Shown in pieces: positions 63,341-64,000 of a stretch of DNA of 64,000 nt. The stretch comes from Microglena sp. YARC. Taxonomy: Eukaryota > Chlorophyta > Chlorophyceae > Chlamydomonadales > Chlamydomonadaceae. Location of the stretch: NCBI GenBank assembly GCA_022414725.1, contig CM039464.1, positions 58,651,793-58,715,792 of the forward strand, read 5' to 3'. Numbering within the stretch: position 1 is the first letter of the stretch; the number at the start of each line of letters is the position of its first letter. Under the pieces are notes generated by a model that saw only the letters and a list, made by a program, of their open reading frames with translations, was not told the DNA's origin and made no database searches. A program made the position numbers and the translations under genes.

Positions 63341-64000
63341 ATTGGAAAGGGTGACGTAGGAGTTCAGAAAAGAGCGCCAAAGAGAGGGCAGTTTTGTTTT
63401 CAAATCTGAAAGTTTTTTTTAGCTTTATGGTTTTAGGCCTCCTCCAGGGACAGCGTTCAAGTGCTTTTTATAGCTTCTGTACGCCTCTATACTCTTTTGT
63501 AGCCTTTTATAGCTTTTTAGGGCCATTTTGTTATTGACTGATTTATATATCAGTCTCTGAGTCGGCATAATGCACACCGGTACCTTTCCCTCCTGGTACC
63601 GCGTTGCCTGCCGCCAGGCCACAGGCCAGCTGTGGCCTGCACGTGACTGCAGTACCCTGCAGTACACATCTCTATTCTATATGATTGCGCCTGTTGCGCT
63701 TAATAGTATCTTCTTCTCTATCGAGCCTATGCCGTTGTAACAATCTTACAATTACAGGTTATGTGCGCCATCTTTAGACGCTAACGAAGAACAGCCGCTG
63801 ATTTCCGCATTCGGATTCAGTTCCCCTCTGACTTGTCGAAGGCCCGAGTTTTAACTAAGCACCTGGACTCCCTGTGCGGATCCTACTTCCCGCTGCTCAG
63901 CCTGCCGCTTCCTACCAAGAATCCTTGGATCTGCCACTGCGTCCTACGACTGGAGCAAGCAAGAGCGACCACAAGTCACCGAAATCTATGAAGTGAGTAT
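63341..64000. other. No gene recognised at the right end
   Basis: TTTTATAGCTT-type direct repeats lie at 63460-63510. A stretch after 63780 could be a 5' exon, since AAGTGAGTAT at 63992-64000 resembles a splice donor, but no domain is visible before the window ends. Confidence 0.35.

Overview
The window is eukaryotic nuclear DNA, most likely from an alga or other plant-lineage organism. This rests on Copia-type LTR retrotransposons, very large satellite arrays, an exon of a 3-hydroxyisobutyrate dehydrogenase-like gene ending in a plausible splice donor, and almost no intact host genes. The species cannot be fixed from the sequence. A run of exactly 1000 N (49378-50377) is an assembly gap, and the surrounding arrays carry many small indels that look like unpolished long-read sequence.

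Layout. 1-10171: five head-to-tail copies of a Copia pol 3' segment plus LTR. 10334-11440: a dispersed repeat block, followed by a 165-bp satellite (11447-14140) with a four-monomer higher-order period. 14220-20230: a possible exon pair, 68-bp and 57-bp tandem repeats, a G-rich minisatellite and a small foldback element. 20231-38058: an endogenous DNA virus. 38059-60590: AT-rich and satellite-dominated DNA, including about 8 kb of GGTGT pentamers and two copies of a CA-rich satellite block. 60592-61160: the dehydrogenase exon, with a frameshift and a partial duplicate. 61160-64000: homopolymer-rich sequence without recognisable genes.

The main result is the 17.8-kb viral element, about 13.5 kb without a later insertion. 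It has terminal inverted repeats and two divergent gene blocks. The minus-strand block runs from the centre to the left end: a tail-fibre-like protein with an S74 chaperone domain, two small basic proteins, a replication protein (PolB-like palm remnant, superfamily 1 helicase, HNH-like zinc domain) now in three frames, and a retroviral-type integrase. The plus-strand block runs to the right: two small proteins, a putative double jelly-roll major capsid protein, a second related capsid-type protein, a small gene split by a retrotransposon, a coiled-coil protein with an in-frame TAG, an A32-like packaging ATPase, a small unknown, a structural protein with a frameshift near its end, and a small glycine-rich amphipathic protein. 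This is the gene set of a Polinton-like virus or virophage-like element (integrase, helicase, packaging ATPase, capsid). No complete protein-primed polymerase and no adenovirus-type protease are visible.

The virus was later hit by a 4.28-kb Copia-family element with identical 298-bp LTRs and a perfect 5-bp target duplication. That insertion is recent, and the same Copia family built the tandem array at the left of the window. Several viral genes carry single-base indels, so the copy is probably decaying, although sequencing error in homopolymers cannot be excluded for some of them.
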